Of a stretch of 19,481 nucleotides of DNA, positions 16,058-19,481 are shown piece by piece. Every line of letters begins with the position of its first letter. Position 1 is the first letter of the stretch. This DNA comes from an uncultured Lysobacterales bacterium (lineage in GTDB: Bacteria > Pseudomonadota > Gammaproteobacteria > Xanthomonadales > SZUA-36): the NCBI GenBank assembly GCA_937995275.1, contig CALKKN010000096.1, forward strand, positions 1 to 19,481. The letters are read 5' to 3'. The translations under genes were made by a program, and so were the position numbers. Under the pieces are notes generated by a model. It did not search any database and was not told where the DNA came from. It was given only the letters and a program-made list of their open reading frames with translations.

Positions 16058-16564
16058 ATGAAGAAACTCCTTTTCGTTCTCCTGATCCTGCTGCACAGCA
16101 TGCCGCTCTCCGCGGCGCAGGGCTTTTCCTCCCTCGAGGAACAGATGACGGGGGAGGAATTCAGGGCAGCGGGCCTGGACAAGCTGACAGCCCAGGAAAG
16201 GGAGGCCCTGAATCAGTGGATCCGGAGCCATTCGCTCGCCACGCTGGCAACCCCGGCCGCCGCCGCCACGGAGGCTGCCGCCCCTGAGCAAGCCACCGGG
16301 GACCGGCGGGGGTTCCCTGACGCGGACGATGACGAAGACCGTGCGCCAATCACGAGCCGAATCGTGGGTAAATTCAGTGGTTGGGACGGGCAGTCCGTTT
16401 TCAGGCTGGAGAACGGCATGATCTGGGAACAGACCGACAAGGACAAGTTCTACATCCGTGAGGTCGAAAACCCGGTGGCCATCATCGAAAGAGGCATGTT
16501 CGGAATCTGGCGCCTGCACATCGAAGGCCATGACTCCGAGTGCCGGGTGAAGCGCATCCAGTAA
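16058..16564 (+). CDS. Small secreted protein of unknown function
   Basis: A 168-residue protein with a clear signal peptide (MKKLLFVLLILLHSMPLSAA, cleavage about 20-21). The segment SLEEQMTGEEFRAAGLDKLTAQEREALNQWIRSH follows (about 25-58) and looks like a short helical repeat-type domain. A low-complexity Ala/Pro/Glu and Asp-rich linker runs from about 61 to 97. The C-terminal half, SRIVGKFSGWDGQSVFRLENGMIWEQTD to the end, is a compact beta-rich domain with one cysteine (Cys162) near VKRIQ. From memory, similar proteins without assigned function occur in Xanthomonadales-type bacteria. AAGG lies seven bases before the ATG. TATGAT at 16007-16012 is a possible -10, but no -35 accompanies it. 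The gene ends seven bases before a convergent gene. Confidence 0.8.
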   Translation: MKKLLFVLLILLHSMPLSAAQGFSSLEEQMTGEEFRAAGLDKLTAQEREALNQWIRSHSLATLATPAAAATEAAAPEQATGDRRGFPDADDDEDRAPITSRIVGKFSGWDGQSVFRLENGMIWEQTDKDKFYIREVENPVAIIERGMFGIWRLHIEGHDSECRVKRIQ

Positions 16565-16571
16565 GCCGCGC

Positions 16572-16949
16572 CTAGAGGTTGCGCCGCAAGTCCCTGTTGG
16601 GCCCCGCCTTGCGAATCAGTTCTTTTCGCTGCTGGCGGCTGCGGAACAACAGGGCCCGCAACACCAGGTAACCGGTCGCCGCGACGCCCATCAGTATGAA
16701 GGGGCCCGGGGAAGGCGCCTGCACGAAACCCTGTGAGTCCCACCAGTACCAGCCGAACGCACCGACGAACAGCGTGATCGCCAGGTAACTGGCCATGTTG
16801 AGATGGTAGATCCGGTCGCGCAGGCGGCGAGCCCGAAAGATCTCCAGGTCCTGCTCGCTGACCTCGCCGCGCTGGAATCCGCAGTAGGAGCAAATGGCGG
16901 CCCGGCTCGATATTTTCTTGCCGCATTCGGGGCAGGCAATTATCGCCAT
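16572..16949 (-). CDS. Zinc-ribbon protein with two transmembrane segments
   Basis: A 125-residue protein with a cytoplasmic N-terminal zinc ribbon (MAIIACPECGKKISSRAAIC, then SYCG; Cys6, Cys9, Cys20, Cys23). A basic, helical linker (about 32-49) follows. Two hydrophobic segments (about 52-70, MASYLAITLFVGAFGWYWW; about 81-102, FILMGVAATGYLVLRALLF) and a basic C-terminal tail (RSRQQRKELIRKAG) complete it. The ATG at 16947-16949 has AGGA eight bases upstream; an earlier in-frame ATG at 16988 lacks a ribosome site and would add residues before the zinc ribbon. It lies downstream of the histidine kinase gene with a gap of 63 bp, and converges on the secreted-protein gene. Function unknown; membrane-bound zinc-ribbon proteins of this layout are usually left as hypothetical. 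Confidence 0.8.
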   Translation of the reverse strand: MAIIACPECGKKISSRAAICSYCGFQRGEVSEQDLEIFRARRLRDRIYHLNMASYLAITLFVGAFGWYWWDSQGFVQAPSPGPFILMGVAATGYLVLRALLFRSRQQRKELIRKAGPNRDLRRNL

Positions 16950-17012
16950 GGCGGGTTCCTTCTGAATTCCGCTCAAAGATACCAGCAATGTCGTCCGGTT
17001 TCCTCCCGGCGC

Positions 17013-18290
17013 CTAGCTTCCGTAAAACCGCAGCTCGGCGCGCAGACCACCGGCAGCGCGGTTGCTGAAGTGGATGGACCAGCCGTACAGTTCGCACAGC
17101 CGCTTGACGATCGCCAGCCCCAGACCGGCGCCCTTGCCCGTGATGTTCTGACCCCGGTAGTGGCGCTCGAACACGTGCTCGAGTTCCTCCTCGGGAATGC
17201 CTGGGCCGGTGTCCTCGACCCGGACCCGCCCGTTGCCGATGGTGATGAGCACTTCGCCCTCCGCCGTGTATCGCATGGCGTTGCCGATGAGGTTGCCCAC
17301 CGTTACGGCAACGACCGATTCCGGGGCGATCACGCTGACGCGGTCCTCTTCGACCACCCGCAGTGCGAGCGGCTTGTTGCCGACCAACGGCTCGTAGAGG
17401 TGCACGACCTCGCCGACGATCCGCCCGACATTGTGCGCCGCGCTGTCCTTGTCGATGCCCTGCTCGGCGCGGACCAGGTGCAGCAGGGCCGTGGTGATGT
17501 CGGCCGACTGGCGGGCGGCGCGGGCGATCCGCAACAGCCGGGTGCGTACTTTCTCGTCCAGGCCGGGCTGGGCCAGCAGCAACTCCGTGGCGCCGGTGAT
17601 TACGGTCAGCGGCGAGCGCAGTTCGTGGCTGACGTCGGCATTGAACTCGCGATCACGTTCGACCAGTTGGTGAAGCCGGTCGGCGTAGCTGTCCAGGGCG
17701 CTGGCGAGCCGTCCGACTTCGTCATCGGCAAAATGAATGGACAGGCTGTCCGGCTTGCCTTCCTCGCTCAGCGTATCGAGGCGGGCGGACAGGTCAGTGA
17801 CCGGCTTCATCACGCGGCTCGAGGCGGAGGCACCCAACATGAACGACAGGACCGAAAACACCAGCACGACCCCTACCAGCGCCGGAATCAGCTGTTTTCT
17901 GAGCCGCTGATTGTCGCTGACGTCGTAGATCAGGAACGCCCACAGATCGGCCTCCTTGCGGACAGCCGCTTTGTACACGCCGCCGGCTATGTTGACGTCG
18001 TGAACGCCCGTGGGCAGGCTCCGCACAGCGGCGTCGACCGTCCGGTTGGGGTCGTCCGGCCGGGTGATGTAGCCCTGGATGCGCGTATAGAAGGGCTCCA
18101 CAACCGAAGGATCCCGCCGCAGCTGCATCACGTAGTCGTCCAGCTCCTGCTTCAGGGTAGCCCCGATCAACTGGTCCTCGAGATAGTTCTGCAGGAACAG
18201 GGTGCTCAGCGCGAACAGCGCGCTCAACAACGTGCCGAACAGCAGGAACGAGAGGACTAATCGGCTTCTAAGCCGGCGCCGAAACTGCAT
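17013..18290 (-). CDS. Sensor histidine kinase, ColS-like
   Basis: A 425-residue inner-membrane kinase. TM1 is about 11-33, a periplasmic sensor loop spans about 34-135, and TM2 is about 136-156. A HAMP linker follows (about 157-210), then the dimerisation and phospho-acceptor helix DVSHELRSPLTVI (His222). The N box is NLIGNAMRYT (333-342), the G1 box DTGPGI (360-365) and the G2 box GKGAGLGLAI. The sensor loop is acidic around EDQLIGATLKQELDDY, but I cannot match it to a known ligand motif such as the ExxE metal motif of ColS. The ATG overlaps the end of the response-regulator gene by 23 bp, so the pair is translationally coupled. The ColS label follows from the regulator's similarity and is tentative; a PhoQ-, BasS- or QseC-type relative is possible. 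Confidence 0.92.
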   Translation of the reverse strand: MQFRRRLRSRLVLSFLLFGTLLSALFALSTLFLQNYLEDQLIGATLKQELDDYVMQLRRDPSVVEPFYTRIQGYITRPDDPNRTVDAAVRSLPTGVHDVNIAGGVYKAAVRKEADLWAFLIYDVSDNQRLRKQLIPALVGVVLVFSVLSFMLGASASSRVMKPVTDLSARLDTLSEEGKPDSLSIHFADDEVGRLASALDSYADRLHQLVERDREFNADVSHELRSPLTVITGATELLLAQPGLDEKVRTRLLRIARAARQSADITTALLHLVRAEQGIDKDSAAHNVGRIVGEVVHLYEPLVGNKPLALRVVEEDRVSVIAPESVVAVTVGNLIGNAMRYTAEGEVLITIGNGRVRVEDTGPGIPEEELEHVFERHYRGQNITGKGAGLGLAIVKRLCELYGWSIHFSNRAAGGLRAELRFYGS

Positions 18291-18960
18291 CTGGATCCAC
18301 CAACCGGTAACCGATGCCGTGCCGCGTCTGGATCATGTTGGTGCCGAAGGGTTTGTCGATCGCGCTGCGAAGGGAGTGGATGTGTACCCGCAGGCTGTCG
18401 CTGTCGGGCATTTCCTCGCCCCAGACCTCCATTTCCAGATCCGCCCGCGAGACGACGTTAGGCGATGCTTCCATCAGGCACTGCAGCAGTTTGAGGCCGA
18501 TGGGATTCAGGTAAATCTCCTTGTCGCCGTGGCGGACGCTCAGGGTGTCGAGATTGTAGACCAGGTCACCTACCTTGAGCTCGCGGGGACTGCGCCGGCG
18601 GCCGCGCCCCGCCAGCACCTTGAGCCGGGCCTCCACCTCCTGCAGTTCGAACGGCTTGACCAGGTAGTCGTCGGCGCCGGTTTCGAAACCGGCCAGCTTG
18701 TCCTCGAGCCGGTCGCGCGCGGTCAACATCAGGATCGGCGTGTCCTTGCCGGCCTCGGAACGCAACTTGCGGCAAACCTCGAGCCCGTCCATTCCCGGCA
18801 ACGCCAGATCGAGCACGATACAGTCGAAATCGTTGACGACCGCCAGGTGCAGGCCGGTCACGCCATCGCCCGCGAAGTCCACGGTGTGGCCATGATCTTC
18901 CAGGTAATCGCCCAGGTTGGCCGCGATATCGGGATTATCTTCGATGATCAGTACGCGCAT
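18268..18960 (-). CDS. OmpR-family response regulator, ColR-like
   Basis: A 230-residue two-domain regulator. The receiver (1-117) has Asp8, the phospho-acceptor Asp51 in IVLDLALPGMDG, Thr80 and Lys102 (LVKPF). The DNA-binding winged helix (about 126-222) carries LNPIGLKLLQCLMEASPNVVSR and PDSDSLRVHIHSLRSAIDKPF. These follow the wording I remember for Pseudomonas ColR (a regulator of membrane-stress and metal responses) more closely than OmpR or PhoP. The ATG at 18958-18960 has no good Shine-Dalgarno, but an in-frame stop just upstream rules out an earlier start. It comes 56 bp after a PilU-like gene on the same strand and may be transcribed with it. No promoter is recognisable in those 56 bases. 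Confidence 0.94.
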   Translation of the reverse strand: MRVLIIEDNPDIAANLGDYLEDHGHTVDFAGDGVTGLHLAVVNDFDCIVLDLALPGMDGLEVCRKLRSEAGKDTPILMLTARDRLEDKLAGFETGADDYLVKPFELQEVEARLKVLAGRGRRRSPRELKVGDLVYNLDTLSVRHGDKEIYLNPIGLKLLQCLMEASPNVVSRADLEMEVWGEEMPDSDSLRVHIHSLRSAIDKPFGTNMIQTRHGIGYRLVDPDAVSAPA

Positions 18961-19016
18961 CGTCAGTGCCGGACATCAGCTTCAGCCCCCATACAGCCCG
19001 AGGTCATGGTTCGGGA

Positions 19017-19481
19017 TCATCCCCTGAAGTCGTCGCCCAGCACCTCGACACCCTCGAGGCCCTTGGCCAGCGTCTCCGCATCGCCGCCTTCGTCCAGCTT
19101 GATCATCAGCCGGACCTCGTTGGCCGAGTCCGCGTGACGCAACGCGTCATCGTAGGAGATCTTCCCTTCCTTGTACATTTTGAACATGCACTGGTCGAAA
19201 GTAATCATGCCGTGGTGGCCCGAATCCCTCATGACCAGTTTCAGCTCGTCGATCTCTCCCTTGCGGATCAGGTCCTTGATCAGCGGAGTGGCCATCATAA
19301 CCTCGAATGCCGCCCAGCGCCGGGAGCCGTCCACCGCCGGGATGAGCTGCTGCGCAATGGTGGCCTTCAGGTTGAAGGACAAATCCAGCAGAACCTGCTC
19401 GCGCATGTCGTCGGGGAAAAAGTGCAGAATGCGATCCATGGCCTGGTTGGCGTTGTTGGCATGCAGGGTGGCCAACACCAG
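19017..19481 (-). CDS. pilU: Type IV pilus retraction ATPase, PilU-like, 5' part beyond window
   Basis: The C-terminal 154 residues of a secretion/retraction ATPase. The visible part begins LVLATLHANNANQAMDRILHFFPDD, which contains the His box of PilT/PilU proteins; the wording LATLHANNANQAMDR with RDSGHHGMITFDQ points to PilU rather than PilT. The Walker A and B motifs lie beyond the right edge. The C-terminal helical region (PLIKDLIRKGEIDELKLVM, QCMFKMYKEGKISYDDALRHADSANEVRLMIKL) is complete and ends DDFRG. PilU assists PilT in pulling back type IV pili for twitching motility. A pilT gene is expected upstream, outside the window. A truncated reading as a short independent gene is unlikely because the frame runs open to the edge. 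Confidence 0.9.
   Translation of the reverse strand: MVLATLHANNANQAMDRILHFFPDDMREQVLLDLSFNLKATIAQQLIPAVDGSRRWAAFEVMMATPLIKDLIRKGEIDELKLVMRDSGHHGMITFDQCMFKMYKEGKISYDDALRHADSANEVRLMIKLDEGGDAETLAKGLEGVEVLGDDFRG

Noticed and set aside
16803..19137. Long plus-strand frames (16803-18260 and 18202-19137) opposite the two-component genes
   Set aside because: Kinase and regulator motifs on the minus strand are complete, and the plus-strand products are low-complexity shadows.
1..19481. CRISPR array, tRNA, rRNA, insertion sequence, prophage or toxin-antitoxin genes
   Set aside because: No direct-repeat array, cloverleaf-like stretch, transposase motif or small coupled gene pair of that type was found on reading both strands.

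Overview
The window reads as a chromosomal segment of a high-GC gammaproteobacterium. The evidence is a homodimeric (AceE-type) pyruvate dehydrogenase E1, a PykA-type pyruvate kinase, a transketolase-gap-pgk gene order, a ColR/ColS-like two-component pair, a PilU-type type IV pilus ATPase and TonB-receptor-like outer-membrane barrel features. The resemblance is strongest to Chromatiales/Xanthomonadales-type (Wenzhouxiangella-like) bacteria, but that placement is an inference from remembered protein families, not a search. No tRNA, rRNA, CRISPR array, insertion sequence or phage gene was seen, and almost every base is coding.

Positions 1-11778 (minus strand, transcribed right to left) form a central-carbon cluster: tkt, gap, pgk, two tandem DUF4136-like lipoproteins, pykA, aceE, aceF and a truncated membrane-anchored retropepsin-like aspartic protease. 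Spacing is tight within three blocks: tkt-gap-pgk, the lipoprotein pair, and pykA-aceE-aceF-protease. Between the blocks are two gaps of about 120 bp that carry inverted repeats and promoter-like sequences. Together the enzymes cover the non-oxidative pentose phosphate exchange, triose phosphate to 3-phosphoglycerate, and PEP to acetyl-CoA. Aldolase, phosphoglycerate mutase, enolase and the E3 subunit (lpd) are not in the window.

Positions 11922-14573 (minus strand) hold an AGCS-family amino acid:cation symporter directly downstream of a UspA-like stress protein, then a thioredoxin-fold (peroxiredoxin-like) protein. A 172-bp divergent intergenic region (14574-14745) separates the latter from an outer-membrane barrel protein on the plus strand. 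It contains a 9-bp inverted repeat touching both candidate promoters. The barrel gene is followed by three consecutive small hairpins and a small conserved-looking secreted protein (16058-16564, plus).

Positions 16572-19481 (minus strand) hold a zinc-ribbon two-TM protein, a sensor histidine kinase and its OmpR-family regulator (ColSR-like, overlapping by 23 bp), and the C-terminal part of a PilU-like ATPase running off the right edge.

The window is mostly housekeeping. The points that merit a second look are the lipoprotein pair lodged inside the glycolytic cluster, the possibly leaderless pykA start, GTAG-type palindromes around those genes, the short plugless TonB-receptor-like barrel with its divergent promoter, and a secreted protein of unknown function. 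I see no convincing evidence of a new defence, mobile or biosynthetic system.
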